From Novosphingobium album (ex Hu et al. 2023) (lineage in GTDB: Bacteria > Pseudomonadota > Alphaproteobacteria > Sphingomonadales > Sphingomonadaceae), in assembly GCF_022832385.1 (NCBI RefSeq), contig NZ_JALHLE010000011.1:62001-126000 (forward strand): 64,000 nt of DNA, given 5' to 3'. Each line of letters opens with the position of its first letter. Positions within the stretch are counted from its first letter, which is position 1. The position numbers were made by a program, and so were the translations under genes. Shown in pieces: positions 49,594 through 57,663 of this stretch. The notes under the pieces are model-generated. The model made no database searches. It was not told where the DNA came from and saw nothing but the letters and a program-made list of their open reading frames with translations.

Positions 49594-50442
49594 TCAGGCG
49601 GCCACGGCCTCGCTTCCGGCGATCGAGGTCCGGTGCATCATGCGGCCGGTGGATTTGGCATAAGGAACCGCACGGTGCATTGCACCCGTGTTGTCCCAGA
49701 TCACGAAATCGCCCTGCTTCCACTTGTGGCGCAGCGAATAGGCCGGCTGCGCCGCCCATTCAGCCAGCCGCACCAGCATCGCGCGGCCGGCGGGAACGTC
49801 CATGCCGACGATATGGTCGGCGGTAGTGCCGATCACCATCGACTTGCGTCCGTCCTCATGCGTCCAGACCAGCGGATGCTCCTTGACGAGGCCAATTCCC
49901 AGCACACGCTCGCGGTGCTTTTCCGGGATGGCATCGGCGATCGGCGAAAGGCTGGCGCGCACCGAATGCACCGCCTTCAGCCCTTCCAGCGCCTGCTTCT
50001 CTTCCTCGGGCAGGCCTTCATAGGCGGCATAAGTGCTGGCGAATTCGGTCTCACCGCCAATGGCCGGAGCAATACGGCAGGAAAGCAGCGTCGCAAACGG
50101 CGGCGGCATGTCCACGGTGATACCGTCCATGTGCCAGAAGAAGGTCCCCAGCACGTATTCAGGCTGCGGGTTGATCTTCTCGTCGAGCGTGACCTGATAG
50201 ACGTCCTCGTCGTTGGACTGGACGTTGGTGGTGTTGGTCAGCCGAACCTTGGGCCCGATCGCGTTGGTAATCGCGAGCTGCTCCTCATCGGTGAGATTGA
50301 GCTCGGGGAAGACGAGCACCGTGCGCTCCGCCACCTTCTCGCGAATCGCCTTGGCAGCTTCCGGAGTAAAGATATCCGCACGATCATCCCACGAGACCCG
50401 AGATCCGATACATTCCTTAATGTTTTCAAAGTGAATTGCCAT
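49594..50442 (-). CDS. TauD/TfdA-family 2-oxoglutarate-dependent dioxygenase
   Basis: 282 residues with a GGGAGAAG site before the ATG. The iron facial triad is visible: HMDG (His-x-Asp, in FFWHMDG near residue 103) and the distal His in MHRAVPY near residue 260. GRMMHRTSIAG carries the Arg that binds 2-oxoglutarate. These enzymes oxidise taurine, alkyl sulfates or aryloxyalkanoates; the substrate cannot be chosen here. Monocistronic. Confidence 0.92.
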   Translation of the reverse strand: MAIHFENIKECIGSRVSWDDRADIFTPEAAKAIREKVAERTVLVFPELNLTDEEQLAITNAIGPKVRLTNTTNVQSNDEDVYQVTLDEKINPQPEYVLGTFFWHMDGITVDMPPPFATLLSCRIAPAIGGETEFASTYAAYEGLPEEEKQALEGLKAVHSVRASLSPIADAIPEKHRERVLGIGLVKEHPLVWTHEDGRKSMVIGTTADHIVGMDVPAGRAMLVRLAEWAAQPAYSLRHKWKQGDFVIWDNTGAMHRAVPYAKSTGRMMHRTSIAGSEAVAA

Positions 50443-50567
50443 GTTACGGCTTCTCCCGACATCTTTTGCTGAACAGGTGTACAGCGCGCTGATACAGAGG
50501 ATTCGCCCGCAGGTAAATGGCGAATGAAATGCCCCCGTCCACAGCCGGTTGCGGTTGGCGCAGGCAC

Positions 50568-50605
50568 AAAAGAAAAGGGCCGGGAGGTTTCCCTCCCGGC
50601 CCTTT
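50568..50605 (-). terminator. Terminator of the rplK-rplA operon
   Basis: GGGCCGGGAGG (50577-50587) pairs with CCTCCCGGCCC (50592-50602). Read on the minus strand it is followed by TTTTCTTTT, an intrinsic terminator 24 bases after the rplA stop. Confidence 0.88.
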
Positions 50606-50628
50606 CTGTTAGTTCGGCCCTGAAAGGA

Positions 50629-51330
50629 TCAGGCGCCGGCGACTTCCGTCGTGTCGATCTTGAGGCCCGGGCCCATCGACGAAGACAGCGAGATCTTCTT
50701 GACGTACTTGCCCTTGGCGCCCGACGGCTTGGCCTTGACGATCGCATCGACGAACGCGTCGAAGTTGGTCTTCAGATCAGCGTCAGAGAACGACATCTTG
50801 CCGATACCGGCGTGGATGATGCCCTGCTTCTCGACGCGGAATTCGATCTGGCCGCCCTTGGCGTCCTTCACGGCCTGTTCCACGTTCGGAGTGACGGTGC
50901 CCAGCTTCGGGTTCGGCATCAGGCCCTTGGGACCCAGCAGCTTGCCCAGACGGCCGACGACGCCCATCATGTCCGGGGTGGCGATGACGCGGTCGTAGTC
51001 GAGGTTGCCATCCTGCATGTCCTGCATCAGGTCCTCGGCGCCCACCTTGTCGGCACCAGCGGCAAGAGCGGCCTCAGCCTTGTCACCCTTGGCGAACACG
51101 GCGACGCGGACGGTCTTGCCGGTACCGGCCGGGAGCGAAACCATGCCACGGACCATCTGGTCGGCGTGACGCGGGTCGACGCCCAGGTTCATCGCGATCT
51201 CGATGGTTTCGTCGAACTTGGTGGTCTTGAGGTCACGCAGCGCGGTGAGCGCCTCGTTCACACCATAGAGCTTCATGTTGTCGCCCAGCTTTTCGGTCAG
51301 CGACTTCTGCTTCTTGGTCACCTTGGCCAT
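50629..51330 (-). CDS. rplA: 50S ribosomal protein L1
   Basis: 233 residues from the ATG at 51330. Conserved L1 sequence throughout: [56 protein letters not shown]. It builds the L1 stalk and represses its own operon in many bacteria by binding the mRNA. It follows rplK by 4 bases and ends at a strong terminator, so the rplJ-rplL-rpoBC genes are not directly downstream. Confidence 0.98.
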   Translation of the reverse strand: MAKVTKKQKSLTEKLGDNMKLYGVNEALTALRDLKTTKFDETIEIAMNLGVDPRHADQMVRGMVSLPAGTGKTVRVAVFAKGDKAEAALAAGADKVGAEDLMQDMQDGNLDYDRVIATPDMMGVVGRLGKLLGPKGLMPNPKLGTVTPNVEQAVKDAKGGQIEFRVEKQGIIHAGIGKMSFSDADLKTNFDAFVDAIVKAKPSGAKGKYVKKISLSSSMGPGLKIDTTEVAGA

Positions 51331-51334
51331 TCTA

Positions 51335-51766
51335 TCAGCCCTCCACCACTTCGAGGCCCATCGCGCGAGCGGAGCCTTCGATGATCTTCGTTGCGGCCTC
51401 GATGTCGTTGGCATTGAGGTCGGCCATCTTCACCTGCGCGATTTCAGCGAGCTTCGAACGCGCGATCTTTCCGGCCGAAACCTTGCCGGGCTCCTTCGAG
51501 CCGGACTTGAGGTTGGCGGCCTTCTTGATGAGGAAGGTAGCGGGCGGAGTCTTGGTGACGAAGGTGAAGCTGCGATCCGCATAGACCGTGATGATGGTCG
51601 GGATCGGCATGCCCTTTTCCATCTCCTGCGTGGCGGCATTGAACGCCTTGCAGAATTCCATGATGTTCACGCCGCGCTGACCCAGAGCCGGACCGATCGG
51701 CGGCGACGGGTTGGCTGCGCCGGCAGGCACCTGCAGCTTGATATAGCCTTCAATTTTCTTGGCCAT
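51335..51766 (-). CDS. rplK: 50S ribosomal protein L11
   Basis: 143 residues, typical length. The N-terminal [35 protein letters not shown] contains the Pro-rich segment that contacts thiostrepton and EF-G; the C-terminal rRNA-binding domain follows. It forms the L11 stalk base. First gene of the rplK-rplA unit. The 164-base gap upstream (51767-51930) lies between it and the broken acyltransferase gene. Confidence 0.98.
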   Translation of the reverse strand: MAKKIEGYIKLQVPAGAANPSPPIGPALGQRGVNIMEFCKAFNAATQEMEKGMPIPTIITVYADRSFTFVTKTPPATFLIKKAANLKSGSKEPGKVSAGKIARSKLAEIAQVKMADLNANDIEAATKIIEGSARAMGLEVVEG

Positions 51767-51930
51767 GAGAGGCCTCCTTTCACACTGTCGCTTCCGCCGG
51801 AGCAGAAGCTCATGTTAAGCGGTCAGACAGGCGCCGAAACGCCCTCCCGCACAGAATCGGCCCTGCCGTCGAATCTGATGGCTGGTCCGAAGGGCGCGCC
51901 CCTAACCGAAATCGGAAGAAAAGGGAAGCG

Positions 51931-53007
51931 TTATGCCGCAAGCGGCGTAGTCGTTCGCTCACGACGCTCCCACGCCGCCTTGATCGCACGGCGCGCGGGC
52001 ATTTCAAGATGACGGTAGCTCACGTCGGAAACCAGCAGCACCGCAGCAGCGAATGCGGCCGTGACCGCCCAGACAGTGGCCATGCCGCTGTCGAACGGCG
52101 GCCAAAGACTTTCGACCAGGACAAGCATCGGGTAGTGTACAAGGTAGATCGCGTAACTGCGGTCGCCCAGCCAGCGCATCGGCGCGCAGCCCATCCAGGA
52201 TGCGCGCAGGGTGAGAAGCAAAAGCGCGGGCCAGGCATAGAGGCACAGAGGCAAAAGCGAACTCATTGCTCCCATGTCGAGCGCCAGCCCGAAAACGAAG
52301 AAGCAGCCCAGAAGAAGAGTCGCCGTCCGGGCGAGACGGACACGCAAGTGCCAGAGCAACTGTCCGAAAAAGAACCCGAACAACCCGCGTGGGACACCGT
52401 CGCCAACCCAGGGTCCGCCCGGACGCCCCTGCACGATGAAGTGTGCCAGTGCGATAGCGATGGCGACGCCTGTCACCCAGCGGAGCACGCGTGGACCGCA
52501 CACGGCGGCCATCGCGAACAGCAGGTAACAGACCGCTTCCACCTAGATCGACCAGGCCGGTCCATTGAACGTGTGGCTGACTGGCTGAACAAACGCCTGC
52601 AGCATCAGCAGGTGCGCGGCGAATGCCAGCACGGTATTTGATGGGGCTGCCCAGAACAGAATGGCAGATGCAAGCAACGTCGCCAGGTGCAGCGGATAGA
52701 GTCGACCCACGCGCGCAACAGCAAAGCTGGCGAGCTTGTCACGTGTCAGGCCGGTCCCGTGCAGATAGACATGCGCAAAGACGTAGCCGGAAATCAGGAA
52801 AAACAGGTCCACCAGCGTCCAGCCCCATGTCTGGAACCAGATCAGCGCGCCCGGTGCACCGACAAGTGCCGGGCCGGTGAACAGCGATTGGGGATGGTAA
52901 AGGAAGGCAACCCCGCAAGCAGCCAAGCCACGCAGCCCATCAAGCTGGGTCAGACGCTGGATCGGCTCGTGCCCAAAGGCCTTCTGCTCAGCGATAGTCT
53001 CCGTCAT
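51931..53007 (-). pseudogene. Acyltransferase_3 membrane protein interrupted by one in-frame amber codon
   Basis: Two open frames in the same phase abut at a TAG (52543-52545). The first part (154 residues, RLTQLDGLRGLAACGVAFLYH, then LVDLFFLISGYVFAHVY) ends NGPAWSI, and the second starts directly at VEAVCYLLF, exactly where family members continue (WSIsVE). About ten hydrophobic segments in total, as in OafA/NodX-type O-acyltransferases. A single C-to-A change in a TCG Ser codon would create this stop. It is a recent pseudogene, a sequencing error, or a recoded or suppressed gene. Confidence 0.87.
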
Positions 53008-53056
53008 GCGGCGGACGACTATCGCATCCCAGTAATTTTAACATTAACCCGCATAA

Positions 53057-53074
53057 CCCGGCCCAAAGGCCGGG
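53057..53074 (-). terminator. Stem-loop after nusG
   Basis: CCCGGCC (53057-53063) pairs perfectly with GGCCGGG (53068-53074) over a 4-base loop, 16 bases past the nusG stop on the minus strand. The following sequence (TTATGCGGGTTAATGTT) is only mildly T-rich. Confidence 0.6.
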
Positions 53075-53089
53075 CACCTGCGGTAACGA

Positions 53090-53626
53090 TTACTTGCTGA
53101 GTTCGACGTGTTCGAAATCGAGCTCGACCGGCGTAGCCCGGCCGAAGATCGAAACCGAAACCTTGACGCGGTTCTTGTCGAAATCGAGCTCCTCGACCAC
53201 GCCGTTGAAGCTGGCGAAGGGACCGTCGAGCACCTTGACCTGATCGCCGATCTCGTAATCGATGCTGACCTGATGGCGCGGAGCAGCAGCGGCCGCCTCG
53301 GCGGCACCGAAGTAGCGCGCGGCTTCCGATTCGCTGATCGCCTGCGGCTTGCCGCTGGCGCCGAGGAAGCCCGTCACCTTCGGCGTGTTCTTCACGAGGT
53401 GATAGATGTCATCGTTCATGTTCAGCTTGGCGAGCACGTAGCCGGGCATGGTCTTGCGCTCGACCTGAACCTTCTTGCCGCGCTTCACTTCGGTGATGGT
53501 CTCGGCGGGAACCTGCACGTCCTCGACGAGCTGCGACAGCCCCATCCGTTCGGCTTCGGACAGGATCGCTTCCTTCACCTTGTTCTCGAAACCGGAATAG
53601 GCGTGGATGATGTACCAGCGGGCCAT
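53090..53626 (-). CDS. nusG: Transcription termination/antitermination protein NusG
   Basis: 178 residues starting [21 protein letters not shown], the NusG NGN domain, and ending with a KOW domain ([21 protein letters not shown]). It links RNA polymerase to Rho and to the ribosome. It follows secE by 32 bases in the standard secE-nusG order. The usual next genes rplK-rplA are displaced by the interrupted acyltransferase gene. Confidence 0.98.
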   Translation of the reverse strand: MARWYIIHAYSGFENKVKEAILSEAERMGLSQLVEDVQVPAETITEVKRGKKVQVERKTMPGYVLAKLNMNDDIYHLVKNTPKVTGFLGASGKPQAISESEAARYFGAAEAAAAAPRHQVSIDYEIGDQVKVLDGPFASFNGVVEELDFDKNRVKVSVSIFGRATPVELDFEHVELSK

Positions 53627-53658
53627 GGATCTCTCTTCAGTCTATCTGGTTCAGGCAA

Positions 53659-53853
53659 TTACAGGAGCGACAGCAGCGAGCTGACGATCCAGCCGAACAG
53701 TGCGTCGATACCAAGGAAGAACACGGCGAGCAGCACCGTCATGATGCCGACGAAGATCGCGGTGGTCACCGTTTCCTGGCGCGAGGGCCAGTAGATCTTG
53801 CGCGCTTCCGACTGGACCTGGCGCATGAATTCGCCGGGATTGATCTTGGCCAT
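53659..53853 (-). CDS. secE: Preprotein translocase subunit SecE
   Basis: 64 residues from the ATG at 53853 (MAKINPGEFMRQVQSEARKIYWPSRQETV); an upstream extension to 53955 is not part of the family. Single C-terminal transmembrane helix (TAIFVGIMTVLLAVFFLGIDALF split over residues 30-52), the short form typical of alphaproteobacteria. It clamps SecY in the translocon. Co-transcribed with nusG. Confidence 0.97.
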   Translation of the reverse strand: MAKINPGEFMRQVQSEARKIYWPSRQETVTTAIFVGIMTVLLAVFFLGIDALFGWIVSSLLSLL

Positions 53854-53987
53854 ATCGTTCGCTCTCGTGTCTCTTGCCTGATTGCCTAAGCAAAAAATGT
53901 CTCGTCGCTTCCGCCTAGGGGACATCGCCGCCCCGGCCGTGGCCGGGAGGGGCAAATCAGATCCTCATGTCGGAAGAGATGGGGGAT

Positions 53988-55499
53988 TTAGCTTCCGTCT
54001 GCAGGATTTGCAAGGTCCACCGCATCGGGCAGCCGCGCCAGGAACGAGTTGGGCGTGCTGAACACGATCCGCGCACCATCGGGCACGGCCACCGGATGGA
54101 CGTCGCCTATGAACCAGAGATAGTCCGCGTGGCGGGCCGGCTTGAACTTCCTCAGGTCGATCCGCTGATTCGAAGAGAACAGGATCCGCTGTGTCGGATC
54201 GTTGAACCGGTAGCGGGTTTCGCGCATCGCCAGCATGTGCACGTCAGGCAGCGCGAAGTTGGAATTCTCCATCGCACTGCGCCGGACCACGGCATAGCTG
54301 CCGAAATGCTCGAACGGTCCGAACTTCCACTGCGAGCGCGGAATCGCGACCGCCGTGGCCACCCGTGCACCTTCGGGCACATGATCCATCGCCTTGATCA
54401 TCTGGCTCGCGGTTTGCGCGTCCTGATGCCAAACCACTGTCGTCACCGCGATTCGCGAGGTGAACAGCAGCCCGGCCAGCACCATGCCCCAGCGCGGCAC
54501 CGGCCAGTCGATCGCGAGGCAGGCTACCAGCAGCGCAGTCGTACTGAGGCGGTAATCGGCATAATCTCCGCCGAAGATCTGACGCGGCACAATCAGGGTG
54601 AGGATCAGCAGCAGCAGCGCGGCCCAGCCCGCACGCATGTCGAACCGCTTCGAAAACAGCGCAAAGGCGATCACAGCCACCACCAGACACAGGCTGGTGA
54701 TGTCGAACACCTGATCGTAGCTGCGCATCGCCTTGTAGAGGATCTGCCACTTGTATTCGAGCACTCCCCAGCGGCCGTAGGACACCTTGGAATTGGCCCC
54801 CATGCCCGCCAGCATCGGCACCAGCGGAAAGATCAGCGGCCAGGGCTTGGTAAAGGGAATCCAGTCCAGCCAGCTGCGGCGCCTGGTCCATTCATAGCCG
54901 AACACCAGCACGCCCATGATGCCCCAGCCCGAAACGTGGCAGAGCCAGACCGCAAAGGAGAAAGGCACGAAGACCACGTGCCGCCAGGGCGAGCGCTCCA
55001 TGCGGACCCACAGCGCAAAGGCGAACAGCGCCATCGCCAGCGAGAGCGAGAAATTGAGGAAACCCATCAGGAACGACGGCGACCAGATCATCGCGAACGC
55101 GAGGATCGCGCCCACCCCAATGTTTTTGCGAAGGCTCCAGGCCACCGCCATGACCGACAGGCCGGTGAGGAAGGGAATTGCCGCGACAATCAGCCGTCCG
55201 GCCTGCTCCAGCCCGAAAATCGACGCGAGCGGCACCATCAGCAGTTCCGCGCCAAGATTGCCGGTCCACTCCCAGTTGTGCAGGAAATAGTACGTCAGCC
55301 AGGGGTCGCTGCCGTGATCGAGCATGACCTTGTAGCCGGCCAGATGCGACGGGTAATCGGTCATCTGTGGTGCCCAGGCCACGAGCGCTGGCAGGGATGC
55401 GAGAATCGAGAGGATCAGCCCGAGCCAGAGCGCCCCATGCCGTTTCCTGCGATAGGCGTCGCCGGTTTCGCTCGCCTCAGGCTGCGCCGTTCCGTGCAT
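53988..55499 (-). CDS. Large polytopic membrane protein of unknown function
   Basis: 503 residues with about ten to eleven hydrophobic segments from residue 24 to about 365, then a soluble C-terminal ~130-residue domain. DYPSHLAGYKVMLDHGSDPW soon after the first helix and the overall layout resemble GT-C-type glycosyltransferases, where an early Asp is catalytic, but no signature is certain. It separates tRNA-Trp from secE, which usually adjoin. No operon partner on its strand. Confidence 0.8.
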   Translation of the reverse strand: MHGTAQPEASETGDAYRRKRHGALWLGLILSILASLPALVAWAPQMTDYPSHLAGYKVMLDHGSDPWLTYYFLHNWEWTGNLGAELLMVPLASIFGLEQAGRLIVAAIPFLTGLSVMAVAWSLRKNIGVGAILAFAMIWSPSFLMGFLNFSLSLAMALFAFALWVRMERSPWRHVVFVPFSFAVWLCHVSGWGIMGVLVFGYEWTRRRSWLDWIPFTKPWPLIFPLVPMLAGMGANSKVSYGRWGVLEYKWQILYKAMRSYDQVFDITSLCLVVAVIAFALFSKRFDMRAGWAALLLLILTLIVPRQIFGGDYADYRLSTTALLVACLAIDWPVPRWGMVLAGLLFTSRIAVTTVVWHQDAQTASQMIKAMDHVPEGARVATAVAIPRSQWKFGPFEHFGSYAVVRRSAMENSNFALPDVHMLAMRETRYRFNDPTQRILFSSNQRIDLRKFKPARHADYLWFIGDVHPVAVPDGARIVFSTPNSFLARLPDAVDLANPADGS

Positions 55500-55714
55500 C
55501 TACGACCGAATCTTTCCTCGTTACGCCGTCACCGGGCCGGACGCTTCCGCGGGCCTCCCGCGCGAATCGCCGGAACGCCGCCCTCCTAGCCGCCCCCGGG
55601 CAATTGGCAAGCAGCGCGCACGCTACAGGGTTCGCTGCCCGCCGCAAATAGGCACGTTCCCGGCCGCGATTCGCCAGCCCGGTCGGCGGCAACAGCGTGA
55701 ATTTCGGGAAATAC

Positions 55715-55790
55715 TGGCAGGAGTGGCAGGATTCGAACCCGCGGCCCTCGGTTTTGGAGACCGATGCTCTACCAACTGAGCTACACTCCT
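55715..55790 (-). tRNA. tRNA-Trp (CCA)
   Basis: Minus-strand cloverleaf: acceptor AGGAGTG/CACTCCT, discriminator G, encoded CCA (plus-strand TGG at 55715-55717). The anticodon loop CTCCAAA lies between TCGGT and ACCGA, giving anticodon CCA for UGG. T-arm GGTTCGAATCC is present. In many bacteria tRNA-Trp lies directly before secE-nusG; here a 1.5-kb membrane protein gene intervenes. Confidence 0.97.
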
Positions 55791-55885
55791 GCAGGCAGTG
55801 CGGCGCCTCTAAAGGGAGACGCGGAGGATTACAAGTGCGCGCCAACAAGATATTCGTGCCCTGATCCTTTTGCTACGAAGAGACC

Positions 55886-56698
55886 ATGCACGCGCCGCGA
55901 TCCCCGGACATGATCGACCCAGACCTCCTCATGCTGGCCTATCGCAGCGGGATATTCCCGATGGCGGACAACCGCGATGACCCGGAAGTGTTCTGGGTGG
56001 AACCGCGCCTGCGCGCGATCCTTCCGCTCGACGGCTTCCATCTCTCGCACTCGCTGGCCCGCACGCTGCGGCGCGGCCGGTTCACGGTGACCTGCAACAC
56101 GGCCTTCAGCGCGGTCATGGATGCCTGTGCCGCTCCCCGCCCGCCGCAGGCCGGCGACGAGGCGGACGATGACGGCAGCCGCAGCTGGATCAGCCACCGC
56201 ATCCAGGCGAGCTACGAGAACCTGCACAGGCTTGGCGGCGCGCATTCCATAGAGTGCTGGCAGGACGCACCGGATGGTAGGGACAAGCAGCTGGTGGGTG
56301 GCCTCTACGGCGTCGGTTTCGACCGCGTCTTCTGCGGCGAGAGCATGTTCAGTCGGGTGCCCGATGCCTCAAAGGTAGCGCTGGCGTGGCTCGTCGCCGC
56401 CTTGCACCGGGGCGGCGCGGTGCTGCTCGACTGCCAGTTCATGACGGAACACCTCGCCTCGCTGGGCGCGGTGGAGATGCCACAGCGGCGATACGTCGAA
56501 CTGCTGCAAGCCGCTCAGTCGGCGCCGGCATCTGCCTCAGGGGCCGCTTCCGGCTCTGGAGCCGGTGTGGCGGACGGGACAGGCGATGTGCTGACACTGC
56601 CCGATGCCTTCGGCCTGCTGCTCGAGGAAGCCGCCTCAGCCGGACTGGCGCCCTCGCCCGGGAAATTCATCGCGCAAGCCTTGACCCAGACGTCATAG
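55886..56698 (+). CDS. aat: Leucyl/phenylalanyl-tRNA--protein transferase
   Basis: 270 residues, longer than the ~230-residue norm. Conserved family blocks: DLLMLAYRSGIFPMAD, FWVEPRLRAILPLDGFHLSHSL, LVGGLYGV, FCGESMFSR and LLDCQFMTEHLASLGAVEM. It adds Leu or Phe to N-terminal Arg/Lys of proteins, tagging them for ClpAP. An insertion near residues 84-97 is acidic and variable. The last ~60 residues (a Ser/Ala/Gly-rich tail, then PDAFGLLLEEA) overlap the DUF2155 gene on the other strand by 184 bases. Confidence 0.95.
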   Translation: MHAPRSPDMIDPDLLMLAYRSGIFPMADNRDDPEVFWVEPRLRAILPLDGFHLSHSLARTLRRGRFTVTCNTAFSAVMDACAAPRPPQAGDEADDDGSRSWISHRIQASYENLHRLGGAHSIECWQDAPDGRDKQLVGGLYGVGFDRVFCGESMFSRVPDASKVALAWLVAALHRGGAVLLDCQFMTEHLASLGAVEMPQRRYVELLQAAQSAPASASGAASGSGAGVADGTGDVLTLPDAFGLLLEEAASAGLAPSPGKFIAQALTQTS

Positions 56699-57153
56699 AC
56701 CGGGTGCTCGACGACATTCAGGCCAGGCGAATTCTTGAACAGCCAGCCAGAGAACACCTTGTGCCACGCCAGCTTGTCCTTGGCTGTAGCCCGCTCTTCC
56801 ACGAAGACCTGCACGAAAGCGCCCTCTTCCGCCGGGTGCTCCCAGGGCATTGTCTTCTCGCAAGTGGCGACCTTGACCACAAGATTGCCCAGGCGCTTTG
56901 AATCGCCCGGCTTCATCACCAGATCCTGGGTCAGGTTGTTGCGCTTGTTGAGGACGCCGAGCGTGACCACGCGATCCTTGTTGGGCGTGCCTATGTGCTG
57001 ACCCTGCTCGGCCTGCGCCTTGCCCGCCTGCATGCCCGAGATGGCATCAGGAACAGTGGTTTCCTGATCTTCCGGCTTGGGTTCACCACCCCCGCACGCC
57101 GCCAGCAGCGACATCGAGGCAAAAAGCGGCAGGTAAACTGCGGCCCGTTTCAC
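56515..57153 (-). CDS. DUF2155 domain lipoprotein-like protein
   Basis: 212 residues. The signal sequence ends in LLAACGGG, a probable lipobox (LAAC, Cys 20). The DUF2155 core runs from about 62 to 163: VLNKRNNLTQDLVMKPGD, LVVKVATCEK, AFVQVFVEE, WLFKNSPGLNVVEHPVYDVWVKAC. The C-terminal ~50 residues, rich in Ser, Pro, Ala and Glu, lie beyond the conserved domain and are exactly the part antisense to aat. Predicted periplasmic/outer-membrane protein of unknown role. Upstream on the same strand is the NDUFA12-like gene. Confidence 0.9.
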   Translation of the reverse strand: MKRAAVYLPLFASMSLLAACGGGEPKPEDQETTVPDAISGMQAGKAQAEQGQHIGTPNKDRVVTLGVLNKRNNLTQDLVMKPGDSKRLGNLVVKVATCEKTMPWEHPAEEGAFVQVFVEERATAKDKLAWHKVFSGWLFKNSPGLNVVEHPVYDVWVKACAMNFPGEGASPAEAASSSSRPKASGSVSTSPVPSATPAPEPEAAPEADAGAD

Positions 57154-57164
57154 GGGACCGGGCC

Positions 57165-57566
57165 TCAGGCTTCCGGTGACCAGGCTTCGTAATCGCCCGT
57201 GGCCGGCGCGCGGTGGCCGCCACGCTCCAGCGCGCCCTGCGGACGGTAGGCCTTCACGGTGCCGGTGGCATTGGGGGTGTAATCGGCTTCCCAGATACGC
57301 GGCGGCGCCAGATGGCTTTCCGGCACTTCGTCATAGGAATGATGCAGCCAGCCGTGCCATTCGGCCGGCACATTGCTGGCATCGTTAGCGCCGGCGTAGA
57401 TCACCCAGCGCTTGCCGTAACCCTCGACGGTCTTCGCCTTGTTCGAGCGATAGTACTTGTTGCCCTGCGCGTCGGTGCCGACGTGCTCGCCGTTCATGGC
57501 GCTGAAGAGCGAGGTGCCGATGGTGGCGCCGTCCCACCAGGTGAAGATCTTGCCGAGGATTCCCAT
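57165..57566 (-). CDS. NDUFA12-like NADH:ubiquinone oxidoreductase accessory subunit
   Basis: 133 residues from the ATG at 57566. The sequence MGILGKIFTWWDGATIGT, then VGTDAQGNKYYRS, RWVIYAG, WHGWLHH and the C-terminal YEAWSP is the NDUFA12/B17.2 family, an alphaproteobacterial complex I accessory subunit shared with mitochondria. As usual it lies outside the nuo operon. The DUF2155 gene starts 12 bases downstream, so the two are probably co-transcribed, a pairing common in this class. Confidence 0.95.
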   Translation of the reverse strand: MGILGKIFTWWDGATIGTSLFSAMNGEHVGTDAQGNKYYRSNKAKTVEGYGKRWVIYAGANDASNVPAEWHGWLHHSYDEVPESHLAPPRIWEADYTPNATGTVKAYRPQGALERGGHRAPATGDYEAWSPEA

Positions 57567-57663
57567 GAGCCGCGCGTTAGCCCTTCTGCCCCCATCAAGG
57601 CAAGCGTGTTGACGCACTTGCGCTGATTTGATCCCCCGCGGCCGGACCGATAGGCTGCGAACC

